Positions 17,665-27,267 of a DNA stretch of 64,000 bases are shown piece by piece. A program made the translations under genes and the position numbers. Origin of the DNA: JAFDZV01 sp964455525 (lineage in GTDB: Bacteria > Bacteroidota > Ignavibacteria > OLB7). Under the pieces are notes generated by a model. That model was not told where the DNA came from, made no database searches, and saw nothing but the letters and a program-made list of their open reading frames with translations. The stretch lies in assembly GCA_964455525.1 (NCBI GenBank), contig CAYVWR010000004.1:62001-126000 (forward strand), read 5' to 3'. Numbering within the stretch: position 1 is the first letter of the stretch; the number at the start of each line of letters is the position of its first letter.

Positions 17665-19032
17665 ATGTGTATGTCGCAAGAGGAGGCCGATGTTATAGTG
17701 ATCGGAGCGGGGGCGGCGGGGCTGGCCGCTGCGCGCGATCTTTCCGGGGCCGGGCTGCGTGTGGCAGTGCTGGAGGCACGCGAGCGGATCGGCGGGAGAA
17801 TCCATACCGTTCGCTCTGCGGAGGTTCCGTTGCCGGTTGAGCTTGGCGCTGATTTCATTCATGGCCTCCATCCTGAGCTATGGCGGATCGTGGAGGCCGC
17901 CCGCCTGCCGGTCTATGATACAACCGGGGAGTTCTGGCATTCACGCGGCGGGCACCTGAGGCGCAACGACGCGTTCTGGTCCACCATGGATATGATTACC
18001 GGGCGTATGAATCCAAAGGCAGGCGAGGACCGTTCCTTTCTCGACTTCATCGAGGAGTTCTGTGCGGCGGAGGAGACACAGACGCTGAAGAACGAGGCGA
18101 TACGCTATGTGGAGGGATTTCATGCTGCCCCGGCCGATCGAGCCGGCATCGCGGGGCTTGTGGCCGTGGAAGATGCCTCGGATGATGTCGATGGCGATCG
18201 TGCGTTTCGGTGTGCGGCGGGATACGATGGCGTGATACGCTGGCTGCATGCGGGGCTTGATCCGGGCCGGGTTGCAGTGCATACCATGATGGTGGTACAT
18301 GCTGTGGAGTGGAGCCGACGGGGGGCCGTTGTCCATGCGGTCGGTGGGGCAGGGGGGACCCCGAAGCCGTTTTCTGCGCGCTATGTTGTGATAACGCTTC
18401 CGCTCGGTGTGCTTCAGGCAACACCAGAGCAGCGGGGCGGTGTACGCTTCACTCCCGGTCTTGCGGAGAAAGAGGAGGCGATAGCACGGATGGGCATGGG
18501 AACAGTGGTGAAGCTTACCCTGCGGTTCCGGGAGCGTTTCTGGGAAGAGCCTGCGCTCTTCGGCGAGGCTGCCCCCGGTGGGCTTGGCAGGCTGGGGTTC
18601 CTCCTTTCGGATGATCGCGTGATGCCGACCTGGTGGAGCTGGTTGCCGGTACGTGCCCCCGTGCTTACCGGCTGGGCTGGCGGGCCGACTGCGGAAAAGC
18701 TGCTGGGTCATGGTGATGCCCATGTGGTGGAGCAGGGCATTGCGGCTCTGGCGCGTGTGCTGGGCCTGAAGCGTTCTTCTATCGAGGAGCGTCTGGCGGG
18801 ATGGTATTTCCACGATTGGAACGCCGATCCATTTGCGCGTGGGGCCTATAGCTATTTCCCGGTCGGTGGAGTGGATGCCCAGCGTATCGTTGCCAGGCCG
18901 CTAGAGGGAACGCTCTTTTTTGCCGGCGAAGCATTGAGTCTGGAGGGGCATATCGGCACCGTTCATGGCGCTATCGAAAGCGGCCGCCGTGCGGCACGGG
19001 AGATTCAGGCGGCGATCCGGGATGGGCGATAG
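17665..19032 (+). CDS. Flavin-containing amine oxidase
   Basis: About 455 residues from the ATG at 17665; the frame is open further upstream to 17536, but the FAD domain begins right after 17665. The Rossmann FAD site VIVIGAGAAGLAAARDL is followed by an acidic residue in VLEARERIGGR, the GGRI motif of amine oxidases. The C-terminal FAD contact FAGEALSLEGHIGTVHGAIESG is typical. The protein should oxidise a primary or secondary amine (polyamine- or monoamine-oxidase type) and make H2O2. The substrate is not determined. No signal peptide, so probably cytoplasmic. Confidence 0.9.
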   Translation: MCMSQEEADVIVIGAGAAGLAAARDLSGAGLRVAVLEARERIGGRIHTVRSAEVPLPVELGADFIHGLHPELWRIVEAARLPVYDTTGEFWHSRGGHLRRNDAFWSTMDMITGRMNPKAGEDRSFLDFIEEFCAAEETQTLKNEAIRYVEGFHAAPADRAGIAGLVAVEDASDDVDGDRAFRCAAGYDGVIRWLHAGLDPGRVAVHTMMVVHAVEWSRRGAVVHAVGGAGGTPKPFSARYVVITLPLGVLQATPEQRGGVRFTPGLAEKEEAIARMGMGTVVKLTLRFRERFWEEPALFGEAAPGGLGRLGFLLSDDRVMPTWWSWLPVRAPVLTGWAGGPTAEKLLGHGDAHVVEQGIAALARVLGLKRSSIEERLAGWYFHDWNADPFARGAYSYFPVGGVDAQRIVARPLEGTLFFAGEALSLEGHIGTVHGAIESGRRAAREIQAAIRDGR

Positions 19033-19200
19033 CCGGTAAAGAACGAAAGGCGTAGGCTGATCGGTTTGCTGCGGTTGCTGTATAATGGGGTATTCCATAC
19101 ATTGTGGTGCCCAGGCCTTATCCGTCGTATGCCGGGTGTAGAGGATACGATGATGGATAAGGCCTGTTCATTCCCATCATGTTCTACCTTCTTTGTAGCT

Positions 19201-19446
19201 ATGAATCATCGAGACTATCGTTCCCAAGCGGTTGCTGTGGTCATTGCCATTTTTGTTGCAGCGTTCAGCCCTGGTATGGGGGGATGCCAGGAGTCTCCTA
19301 CGGGAACTTCGGGCAGCGGCACGGTTTCCGGGACGAACGGTTCATCGCGCGGCTCCACGTCGGTACGTTGTTCCGGCACTACCCAGAAGGGGAAGCGATG
19401 CGAACGGATGACCACCAATCCAAGCGGGCGTTGCTGGCAGCATTAG
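19201..19446 (+). CDS. Small lipoprotein with Cys/His zinc-knuckle-like tail
   Basis: About 81 residues from the ATG at 19201; an ATGATG at 19150 has a better ribosome site (GAGG) and would add 17 residues. The N-terminus has two Arg, then the hydrophobic AVAVVIAIFVAAF and the lipobox-like GMGGC, so it is probably a lipoprotein. A Gly/Ser/Thr spacer follows. The C-terminus RCSGTTQKGKRCERMTT...GRCWQH has the spacing C-X9-C-X10-C-X2-H, a known small zinc-binding-like tail (DUF5763-type). Function is unknown. Confidence 0.6.
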   Translation: MNHRDYRSQAVAVVIAIFVAAFSPGMGGCQESPTGTSGSGTVSGTNGSSRGSTSVRCSGTTQKGKRCERMTTNPSGRCWQH

Positions 19447-19601
19447 AGATCCGATCGCCGATCCCTTCATTCGGGAACCCCGCGGGGTTCCCTGACGTTG
19501 GTGGTGGTATGAACGAAATCATCTGTAGCAGGGATTATCGCTGGCAGTATCATAGCTTGTCATCGGAAGAAGATCCAACCTCGTACTAGCGTTCCTCCCC
19601 T

Positions 19602-20579
19602 GTGCCTCTTATCTCAAGCTCCTCGTTTCGCTCCCCGCTATTGCTGCACAATGGACATCTGCAAACGGTTGTTCCAACGTTGATGCGATTCGGTGATGGG
19701 GTGCGGTATGTTCGTGAGCGCATTGGCACCCCGGATGAAGATTTTCTCGACATTGATTGGTCCGTGGTGGGCGCCAGGCGGCTTGCCATACTTTCGCATG
19801 GGCTTGAAGGAAACAGCAATCGCTGGTATATGCGGCAGATGGCCGGGACGCTTAACCGGGAGGGATGGGATGTTCTTGCGTGGAACTACCGGGGGTGCAG
19901 CGGTGAGCCGAATCGTACGTTCCGGTTTTATCATAGTGGTGCGACCGATGATCTGGATGTTGTCATACGGCATGCCTTGTGGCAGGACCGCTACGATACG
20001 ATCGTGCTTGTCGGGTTCAGTCTCGGCGGCAATATCACCTTGAAGTATCTGGGGGAGCGTGGCCGTGCGTTGCATCCGGCCATCGTTGCCGGGGTGGCGT
20101 TTTCGGTCCCATGCGATCTTCGGTCGAGTGCCTACAAGCTGGCTCTGCCGTCGAACAAGGTCTATATGGGACGTTTCCTCACCACCTTGCGCGAGAAAGT
20201 GCGGCGAAAGATGGAGGCATTCCCGGACCAGATCAGCGATGAGGGGCTGGATACGATTGCCAGTTTCCTTGAGTTCGATGACCGTTATACCGCGCCGATT
20301 CATGGATTCCGAGATGCGGAGGATTACTGGGCGCGGGCAAGCAGCCGTCCTTTCCTTGATGGCATTGCTGTCCCGGCGCTGCTGGTGAACGCAAAGGATG
20401 ATCCGTTTCTTGCAGAGCCATGTTATCCGGTGGCGGAGGCACGGCATAGCTCCACCTTCTTTCTGGAAATACCATCGTCCGGGGGGCATGTGGGGTTCCT
20501 TGCCGTCGGCTCCGCCTCCCGATACTGGATGGGAGCCAGGGTTGTCGCCTTTCTTGCCGAGAACATCGGGGGGCGGTAG
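19602..20579 (+). CDS. YheT-like alpha/beta hydrolase
   Basis: A 325-residue protein of the AB-hydrolase-4 (YheT/ABHD1-3) family. N-terminal PLLLHNGHLQTVVPTL is a family signature. The nucleophile elbow is GFSLGGN, the acid lies in VNAKDDPFL and the histidine in GGHVGF. It is a presumed esterase of unknown physiological substrate. The start is GTG at 19602 with no good ribosome site; I see no better in-frame start. No signal peptide. Confidence 0.88.
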   Translation: MPLISSSSFRSPLLLHNGHLQTVVPTLMRFGDGVRYVRERIGTPDEDFLDIDWSVVGARRLAILSHGLEGNSNRWYMRQMAGTLNREGWDVLAWNYRGCSGEPNRTFRFYHSGATDDLDVVIRHALWQDRYDTIVLVGFSLGGNITLKYLGERGRALHPAIVAGVAFSVPCDLRSSAYKLALPSNKVYMGRFLTTLREKVRRKMEAFPDQISDEGLDTIASFLEFDDRYTAPIHGFRDAEDYWARASSRPFLDGIAVPALLVNAKDDPFLAEPCYPVAEARHSSTFFLEIPSSGGHVGFLAVGSASRYWMGARVVAFLAENIGGR

Positions 20580-20708
20580 AAAGAAGGCCCGAAGGCCTGT
20601 GTCTGGCATATGCCATCGGCTCTGCGATGCGGGAGAGATCGGGGCAGGCGAAAGCCGTGTGGTGCATCATGTCGCTATTCGGACAGGACGCTTTATATTT
20701 GCCCCACT

Positions 20709-21200
20709 ATGTTCACGGTTAACCTTCCTGACGTCGATTCCAAGTCGGCACTGTATGCCGGACTTCATACGCAGCTTGCTGCTCTTCTCGAAGGAGAGCG
20801 GGATTTTATCGCAAACGCCGCCAATACCTCATCGCTTCTTTATCATACGCTTCCCGATCTGAACTGGGTTGGGTTTTATATCCATAAGGAAGGGGAGTTG
20901 GTGCTCGGTCCGTTCCAGGGCAAGCCGGCATGCATCCGAATCGCCATTGGCCGTGGCGTATGCGGGGCGGCCGCGGCATCACTGACGACCATCGTTGTGC
21001 CGAATGTCGGTGATTTCCCCGGCCATATAGCATGTGATGCCCTCTCGAACGCGGAGATTGTGGTGCCAGTACTGGCTGGGCGGAGGCTGGTTGCCGTGCT
21101 TGATCTGGATAGTCCCTTTATCGGAAGGTTCGATGAGGAGGATCGTCTCGGACTGGAGGAGGCCGTTCGGATCTTCGCCGATGCCACCGACTTGCCGTAA
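20709..21200 (+). CDS. msrC: Free methionine-(R)-sulfoxide reductase
   Basis: A 163-residue GAF-fold enzyme that reduces free methionine-R-sulfoxide. The three redox cysteines are C75 (CIRIAIGRG), C85 (GRGVCGAA) and C109 (HIACDALSNAEIVVP); their spacing of 10 and 24 residues equals that in E. coli. The N-terminal LPDLNWVGFY is a family block. I chose the ATG at 20709, where homology begins. It protects against oxidative damage in the cytoplasm. Confidence 0.93.
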   Translation: MFTVNLPDVDSKSALYAGLHTQLAALLEGERDFIANAANTSSLLYHTLPDLNWVGFYIHKEGELVLGPFQGKPACIRIAIGRGVCGAAAASLTTIVVPNVGDFPGHIACDALSNAEIVVPVLAGRRLVAVLDLDSPFIGRFDEEDRLGLEEAVRIFADATDLP

Positions 21201-21629
21201 CGGTATGCTCTTTTTCGGATTTCCGGGAACGGTGGGTGATATCGATGTGATGTGCGCCTCTTCTCCGCCACTGCCACCGATAGTGGGCCTGCGGCGATCG
21301 GCTTCTGCTGTGCACCAAAGAAAAGATGTTTGTCTCTAGGGTCTGAGAACCCCATGTCGGCGAATCCTCTCGTTTTCAAACGTACGCCGGAAACATCTGC
21401 CGGGTTAGCCGGGCCAAGGGCTTGATGCCCGCCTTCTATCCGGTCCGGCATCACCTGGTTGCCGTATGCCGTGAGGCTGCGCTCCCATGGGCTGCTGATT
21501 GCCCGTAGCCACTACGGGCGGCGGATCGGTGTGGCTACGCTTACCGGAGACCATCCCGGCATGGCGTGGCCATTCCAATCGGGAACTCTCTGCCATGCGC
21601 ATCCACGACATCAACCAGCAGTACAGCAG
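21201..21629. other. Intergenic region with short hairpins
   Basis: About 430 bp without a supported gene. It has an 8-bp hairpin GCCCGTAG/CTACGGGC (21501-21519). The frame of the downstream permease is open back to 21459, but that part does not look like a transporter N-terminus. Confidence 0.35.
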
Positions 21630-23018
21630 ATGACCACATCCCAGGAATCGAAGCCATCGGGACTTGAACGGGGGCTTGGACTAAAGGAAGCCACCGCGCT
21701 GAACATGATCGATATGGTCGGCATCGGGCCATTCATCGTCATACCGCTGGTGATCCAGTTGATGGGCGGGCCTCAGGCGATCGTCGCCTGGATAGCCGGG
21801 GCGCTTCTATCGTTCATTGATGCGTTTGTCTGGGCGGAGCTGGGGGCAGCAATGCCCAGGGCCGGTGGCACCTATGTTTTTCTTCGCGAGTCGTACGGGG
21901 CCGGAAAATGGGGCCGGTTGATGTCCTTTCTCTTTATCTGGCAGACGATGATCCAGGCGCCTCTGGTGATCGCATCCGGGGCCATCGGTTTTGCACAGTA
22001 CTCCACGTATCTGTTTCCCGGGCTTGACGAGATCGGGCGCAAGGCGGTATCCGGCACCCTTGTTCTGCTTCTGATGCTGATACTGTACAGGCGGATCACA
22101 ACGATTGGAAAAATATCCCTGTTCCTCTGGATTGGTGTGGTGGGGACCATACTCTGGCTTATCATCGGCGGCGTCACTCATTTCGATGCCGGGCTGGCCT
22201 TCGATTATCCTCCTGGGGCATGGGATCTTTCCACGCTCTTTTTCGCCGGTCTTGGTGCGGCAACCGTCAAGACCATCTACAGTTATCTTGGGTATTATAA
22301 TGTCTGCCATCTTGGTGGCGAGGTGCGTGAGCCGGAGAAGGTGATCCCAAAGAGCATCTTCATCTCCATTGGCGGCATCGCCCTGCTGTATCTGACGATG
22401 CAGTTCTGTGTGCTTGGCGTGATTCCCTGGCGCGAGGCCATGCAGTCGGAGTTTATCGTCAGCACATTTGTCGAGCGGATCTATGGTGGCACCGCAGCGG
22501 GGATCGCCACGATACTTATCCTGTGGATAGCTTTTTCCTCGCTGTTCTCGGTGATGCTCGGCTACTCCCGTGTTCCGTATGCTGCGGCATCGGATGGGAC
22601 ATTTTTTCAGGTGTTCAGCAAACTGCATCCCACCAAAAACTTTCCCCATATATCGTTGCTGGCGCTTGGCTTTACCGCGTTCTGCTTTAGCCTCCTGTTC
22701 CGGCTGAGCGAGGTGATCACCGCTATTCTGGCGATGCGCATTCTGGTGCAGTTCATCGGCCAGGCGGTTGGCCTAGTTCTGCTTCGCCGACGATGGCGGG
22801 CCGAGGGGAGGCGTATGCCGTTTCGGATGTGGTTGTATCCGCTTCCGATAGTGCTGGCGATCTGTGCCTGGATTGCCATTTTTATCTCGACCGGACCAAA
22901 CTTTATGCTTGGTGGTGTGGTGGTGGTAAGCCTGGGAGCTGTTGCTTTTCTTGTGCGCGCACGATTAAGCAGGGAGTGGCCATTTGCTGTGGAACCGGCC
23001 GAGAACGGCAACGGATAA
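21630..23018 (+). CDS. APC-superfamily amino acid permease
   Basis: About 462 residues with 12 predicted membrane segments. The first helix LGLKEATALNMIDMVGIGPFIVIPLVI carries the unwound G-I-G substrate site of APC transporters. The start at 21630 (CAGCAG-ATG) gives a short hydrophilic N-terminus. It should import amino acids, or exchange them, at the inner membrane; the substrate is not evident. The gene is not obviously in an operon. Confidence 0.88.
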   Translation: MTTSQESKPSGLERGLGLKEATALNMIDMVGIGPFIVIPLVIQLMGGPQAIVAWIAGALLSFIDAFVWAELGAAMPRAGGTYVFLRESYGAGKWGRLMSFLFIWQTMIQAPLVIASGAIGFAQYSTYLFPGLDEIGRKAVSGTLVLLLMLILYRRITTIGKISLFLWIGVVGTILWLIIGGVTHFDAGLAFDYPPGAWDLSTLFFAGLGAATVKTIYSYLGYYNVCHLGGEVREPEKVIPKSIFISIGGIALLYLTMQFCVLGVIPWREAMQSEFIVSTFVERIYGGTAAGIATILILWIAFSSLFSVMLGYSRVPYAAASDGTFFQVFSKLHPTKNFPHISLLALGFTAFCFSLLFRLSEVITAILAMRILVQFIGQAVGLVLLRRRWRAEGRRMPFRMWLYPLPIVLAICAWIAIFISTGPNFMLGGVVVVSLGAVAFLVRARLSREWPFAVEPAENGNG

Positions 23019-23125
23019 CATCGCACGGCAATGATATCCGTTGCCGCTGATGAGCCATCCGGCGGCGGGAGGGTTCCATATGTTCTTGTCATCGCTATCC
23101 TTTCACTCTATTCTGTCATGTCGTT

Positions 23126-24031
23126 ATGAGACGATACATGCTGTTCATTCTGTTCTTTCTGCCGTTGCTGGTATCCGTGGGGCAGGCCCAGACCGACACG
23201 GCCGTGCGGGGGCTGATCGTAATAGCGCACCCGGATGACGAGTCGGCATTTGCGGCAACGGTATACAAGATCACGCATGATCTCGGCGGGCGGGTGGATC
23301 TGGCGCTTATCACAAACGGCGAGGCGGGTTATAAATACTCCACGCTGGCCGAATCGATCTATGGCCTGGAGCTTACCGAAGAGAAGGTGGGGCGCGCACA
23401 TCTGCCAACGATCAGGAAACGGGAATTGATGAACGCCGGGGCGATCATCGGCATCCGCAATTATTATTTCCTCGATCAGCAGGATAATGCTTATACGCTG
23501 AACGTGGATTCGGTGTTCAAGCATGTGTGGGACGTGCCGTATATCAAGAAGCGGCTTCGGGATATCATCATGGCGGCCAACTACGATTACATCTTCACAT
23601 TGCTGCCGACCGAGGAGACGCACGGGCATCACAAGGGTGCCACGATCCTGGCACTGGAGACGGTGAGCCAGATGAGCGGGGGAGGCAGGCCGGTGGTGCT
23701 GGGTGGATCGGTTTCATCGAAGAGCGACACGGCGTCGCGAGCGTTTACCGGCCTTGCAGGATATCCGCTTACCAATGTGCGAAGCGGGGCTTCATCGTTC
23801 CTGTTCGATCGCACGCAGAAATTCGGGTTCCGCGATCGCCTTGATTATCGCATTATCGTCAACTGGGAGATCGCCGAGCATAAATCGCAGGGGACGATGC
23901 AGATGCTGATGAATCTGGGGGAGGTGGAACATTTCTGGTATTACGATCTGAATGATCCCGCCATGATTCCGGCAACCGCTCGTTTCTTCGAGCGGCTGGC
24001 GGCATCACGATTCATCGGGAAGGAGTATTGA
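23126..24031 (+). CDS. Secreted PIG-L-family deacetylase
   Basis: A 301-residue protein with a signal peptide (1-22, ending GQAQ). The zinc site AHPDDE (residues 34-39) and the later His in ETHGHHKGA are the PIG-L/LmbE metal ligands. Family members remove N-acetyl groups from sugars such as GlcNAc conjugates. The export signal suggests action on periplasmic or extracellular glycans. Other parts, such as the MNAGAIIGI block after helix KRELMN, fit the family. The substrate is unknown. Confidence 0.87.
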   Translation: MRRYMLFILFFLPLLVSVGQAQTDTAVRGLIVIAHPDDESAFAATVYKITHDLGGRVDLALITNGEAGYKYSTLAESIYGLELTEEKVGRAHLPTIRKRELMNAGAIIGIRNYYFLDQQDNAYTLNVDSVFKHVWDVPYIKKRLRDIIMAANYDYIFTLLPTEETHGHHKGATILALETVSQMSGGGRPVVLGGSVSSKSDTASRAFTGLAGYPLTNVRSGASSFLFDRTQKFGFRDRLDYRIIVNWEIAEHKSQGTMQMLMNLGEVEHFWYYDLNDPAMIPATARFFERLAASRFIGKEY

Positions 24032-24116
24032 GCATGCATGGGGGCTTTTGCCTGGGCGTGTGTGGGGGGCTGCCCAGGCCGTATGGTGCGGAGCGGACGA
24101 CTTTCCTGGCCAGTGC

Positions 24117-24146
24117 ATCGCGCCCGGAGTAGATGCCGGGCGCGAT
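24117..24146. terminator. Hairpin between convergent genes
   Basis: Perfect 11-bp stem ATCGCGCCCGG (24117-24127) / CCGGGCGCGAT (24136-24146) with an 8-nt loop. It lies between the PIG-L gene and the convergent secreted paralog B gene and could serve both. No T tract. Confidence 0.55.
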
Positions 24147-24192
24147 ACAACTGCGGTGGGGAGTGGGGCTGCCCCGTCGTTCAGGCCTTGCC

Positions 24193-25689
24193 CTAGCGAT
24201 GGTGCAGGCCGCTCAGGCGCATGATCGTTGCAGGGTCTTTCGGTTCGCTCTGGATGATGCCCGTCAGTGCGGGCGTATCGGATCGCCGCATCAGATCGCA
24301 CAACTGGCAGAGCATCGTATAGCTTGAGTTCCGGGTTGGAATGCCAAGGTTGGGACAGCCGAGATCGCGTGTCTGGGGCTGTGTCGGGGCAGGGCGCGGC
24401 GCCAGGCCGGCCCGTGCGTCTATCATGCCGGGCGTTGCATCATTGCAGCCGGATTCGCCATCGAACCACTGCCGGACCATATAGACATCGCTGCCGCCGG
24501 CGCCGAAGCTTCGTGTGAACCCGACCGCCGTCCATTGCGGGGCGGGCAGAGCAAACAGATAATCGTTGGTGATGCCATAGCCCCGGTCCTCGTAGCTGCC
24601 GCCATGAACCGTCTGCCACAGCGGTGCAAAATTATTGTCGGTATAGAGGACATACATATCGTAGTTGCCAAACCCGTTCGGCACATCCTGTACAGCTCCC
24701 ACCACGATAAATTCATTGCCGAAACTATTGGGATGGATTGCCTGGATCTCATAGAACTCGTCGATGCCAAGGCGGTCCGATCCCCCGAAATATCTATCGG
24801 TGACCGGCAGTCCACCGGCCGTTGTGCGCAGCAGGTAGCCTTCGACCACGCCTCCCATGCTGGTGGTATGGCCAGCGATCGCCAGATCCAGGTTCGGGCA
24901 GATGACGATCGAGCGCCCTATATCATCGCCCGTGCGTCCATAGACCACCGGGAACCCCGTTATCAGATTGCCGTTTGCCAGGTTGACCCGTGCCAGGAAT
25001 ATCTCCTCGTTGTCGGTTGGCGGCGTATAGCTTCTGGTTGATCCCACGGCAACGGCCTCATTGCCATCAATGGCGCAGGAGTAGAACCGGTCATCCTTTT
25101 CCCCGCCGTATGTCCGCGCCCACATCATATTGCCGAAGATATCGGTGCGGATCAGTATCGCATCCCACCCGTTTGCCGGAGCATTATCGGTGCGTCCTGC
25201 CACCAGGTAGCCATCGGCAAGAACCTGCACATCGTAGCCTTCATCACGGTTGATGCCACCGTATGTCTGCACCCATTGCACAACTCCGGTCGGGCTGAGC
25301 TTCATCAGGAAGATATCGTTACGGAAGCGACACGGACTTGTACTGTTTTCGGTATCGCCGACGATGATATATCCACCTTCCGGCGTTGTTCTGATCTTCC
25401 TGCCGAGATCGTTGCCTCCGATCGTATAGGTGTTCGACCAGTTGAGAGCACCACAGCGGAGCATGGATGCCACATAAATGTCCTGATCCGTGCCAAAGCT
25501 GTTCGATTCTCCGACAACGACATAATCGCCATTGAGAGCCAGTGTGATGCCGCCACGAGCTTCGTCATCTCCGGTACCTCCATATACTCCTTGAAAGATC
25601 GGCTGTGCGGTTGCGACAACTCCTGTTGTGGCTAGGATACTACATGCACGTAGAACGGATACAAGCCATTGTAGACGATACGTATTCAT
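24193..25689 (-). CDS. Secreted repeat protein of unknown function (paralog B)
   Basis: A 498-residue protein homologous over its length to the product of 2047-3585. Signal peptide (about 1-28, ending VVATAQ). Repeats carry VYGGTGDDEARGG, QTYGGINRDEGYDVQV, ARTYGGEKDD and VHGGSYEDRGYG, that is a YGG...D(E/D)(G/R) motif about every 55 residues. The shared block with Cys, LNWSNTYTIGGNDLGRKIR, is near-identical in order to paralog A. The pattern suggests a beta-propeller-like exported protein. The C-terminal Cys pairs are also shared. Function is unknown. An identical 19-bp element lies about 300 bp upstream of both genes. Confidence 0.85.
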   Translation of the reverse strand: MNTYRLQWLVSVLRACSILATTGVVATAQPIFQGVYGGTGDDEARGGITLALNGDYVVVGESNSFGTDQDIYVASMLRCGALNWSNTYTIGGNDLGRKIRTTPEGGYIIVGDTENSTSPCRFRNDIFLMKLSPTGVVQWVQTYGGINRDEGYDVQVLADGYLVAGRTDNAPANGWDAILIRTDIFGNMMWARTYGGEKDDRFYSCAIDGNEAVAVGSTRSYTPPTDNEEIFLARVNLANGNLITGFPVVYGRTGDDIGRSIVICPNLDLAIAGHTTSMGGVVEGYLLRTTAGGLPVTDRYFGGSDRLGIDEFYEIQAIHPNSFGNEFIVVGAVQDVPNGFGNYDMYVLYTDNNFAPLWQTVHGGSYEDRGYGITNDYLFALPAPQWTAVGFTRSFGAGGSDVYMVRQWFDGESGCNDATPGMIDARAGLAPRPAPTQPQTRDLGCPNLGIPTRNSSYTMLCQLCDLMRRSDTPALTGIIQSEPKDPATIMRLSGLHHR

Positions 25690-26280
25690 GCGGGGACCTC
25701 TTGAAATAAAATAATCGTGAGCGTAATCTGGTGAGTCGTTGCAGCAGACACACAGGCTATCCGTAGCAGCGCTCTATCCCAATGGTGATACGGGATAATG
25801 TCAGGGCTGTGCCTGATGAGCTACCTGTCGGGAGCCAGTTGTTCCATGTGTATTTCGTGTGTCGGGGAGAGAAGAGAACATCCTCTCATCGGCGGTGTGT
25901 GCAACCAGGGACCAGGATCACTGCTGAAAGCAATGAGCACGATTGCAAGGTATCACCTGCTCTGTTCCGGTGAGAGTACATCTTTGTGTACCCGCCCGGG
26001 CTGCTTTCCTTCGGTGTCTTTTTCTATGCTCTGCGACGCCATGATCCGTATGGCGCGGCAGGAGCGATCACTGCTGGCATCGTGCTCCGGCAGGGCTGTG
26101 GGATTTATCACGTATACATTCCTCGGATTGAAAATCTTCTGCCATCCCGCCATGTATTATGCCGGGCGTGCTGTGGTGTTGAAATATCGGCATCGTTCTT
26201 GCCCTGACTGCGCTTGAATGATTTGGCGTAGATGTCGGGGACAGAGAAACCTTTACCTAATAAACGTGGAGCGCAGAATT
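25690..26280. other. Divergent intergenic region
   Basis: About 590 bp between paralog B and the histone-like gene. Frames such as 25798-26217 are Cys/Ser-rich and lack support. The only clear signal is the palindromic element at 25975-25993. Confidence 0.4.
25975..25993 (-). promoter_or_regulatory. Palindromic element, copy 2, upstream of secreted paralog B
   Basis: Read on the minus strand this is the same 19 bases as 1714-1732, with the dyad GTACA-N6-TGTAC at 25976-25991. It lies about 290 bp upstream of the paralog B start, the same orientation and nearly the same distance as copy 1 from paralog A. A shared operator or leader element is the simplest reading. Confidence 0.6.
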
Positions 26281-27027
26281 ATGGCAGCTAGAGGAAGCCG
26301 ATCCGGGAAATCGTCCGTAGCCCGTGCCCTTGACAGTGTTGGCGAGACGGTAAGCGATGTGGCCGCGACTGTTACCAGTGCGATCACCGATGCAGCATCT
26401 GCGGTGGGGGATGTTGTTGGCGGTGCCCTCAAGACGGTGGCCGGAAAAGCCGGCATTGATGGCGAGGAGACGCCAAAGAGAGGGCGCGCATCTTCCCGTT
26501 CTGTGCGAGGTGGTGCGGCAACAAGGGGCGCCGGCAGAACATCATCCACGGCTGGATCATCGGCAGGGCAGGCCGATTCCAGCACATCATCTTCCACCAG
26601 GAGAACATCTCCGGGGAGTTCTGGAGGCTCCAAGGGCACTGGCTCGCCGAAACGCACTGCGGTCTCGAAGGGGGTGGCGTCCCCGACGAGTGCCGGTGCC
26701 TCGACAAAGGATGGTTCTTCCAGGAGCGTATCCGCACCGAAGAGGGCGTCGCGTTCCAAGAGCGCTGCATCTTCTTCCGAAAGCTCTTCGCCGCCGAAGC
26801 GTGCTGTCGCATCGAAGAGCGTAGCTGCGGCGAAGAGTACAACGGCGCCCAAAAAGAAGAGCGCCGCAGCACCATCGGCAAGTTCATCCTCTGCGAAGCG
26901 TGCCTCGTCTGGCGCAGCAAAGAGTGCGGGGAGCGCACGCGGTGCGGCAGTGAAGGCCGCAGGCTCGTCCCGGGCATCATCCAACACAACCGCTGCCGCA
27001 GGGCGCTCAAAGGCCCGTAAGGGGTAG
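26281..27027 (+). CDS. Histone-H1-like basic low-complexity protein
   Basis: 248 residues, almost wholly Ala, Ser, Lys, Arg, Gly and Thr. Residues 13-58 form an Ala/Val-rich amphipathic helix pattern. The rest is disordered, with PKR or PKK motifs at 65, 123, 153, 172 and 190, in the pattern S/A-P-K-R. This resembles the tails of eukaryotic H1 and bacterial H1-like nucleoid proteins. DNA binding and compaction are likely but inferred. I chose the ATG at 26281, preceded by GGAG. The opposite strand is also open (26253-26987) because of the biased composition. Confidence 0.65.
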   Translation: MAARGSRSGKSSVARALDSVGETVSDVAATVTSAITDAASAVGDVVGGALKTVAGKAGIDGEETPKRGRASSRSVRGGAATRGAGRTSSTAGSSAGQADSSTSSSTRRTSPGSSGGSKGTGSPKRTAVSKGVASPTSAGASTKDGSSRSVSAPKRASRSKSAASSSESSSPPKRAVASKSVAAAKSTTAPKKKSAAAPSASSSSAKRASSGAAKSAGSARGAAVKAAGSSRASSNTTAAAGRSKARKG

Positions 27028-27077
27028 AGCCTATCTGTTGTATGGACAATCAGTGAGGGATTGTGGATCGGTCCGAT

Positions 27078-27109
27078 GCGCCGACTTCAGCATATGGGGT
27101 CGGCGCTTT
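27078..27109 (+). terminator. Terminator-like hairpin after the histone-like gene
   Basis: 8-bp stem GCGCCGAC (27078-27085) / GTCGGCGC (27099-27106) followed by TTT. Confidence 0.5.
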
Positions 27110-27267
27110 GCGTCCGGGGATTCTCGCTATCCATGCATGCATTGCTTTCGTATCTTGGCTGCCATCGCAAGAGCCGTGTTCATCGTCAGCGGGGCCTGAT
27201 ATGCCATCGATCTCTTTGCCACGAGCAACTGGCTGTCGATCGGTTCCAACATATTTTCGGTACTATC

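Noticed and set aside
25798..26217. 139-codon frame over the second palindromic element
   Set aside because: Cys/Ser-rich, no ribosome site, and it spans the conserved regulatory element.
26253..26987. Long antisense frame opposite the histone-like gene
   Set aside because: The composition of the sense gene (Ala/Ser/Lys repeats) keeps the opposite frame open; the plus frame has the better start, ribosome site and a coherent protein.
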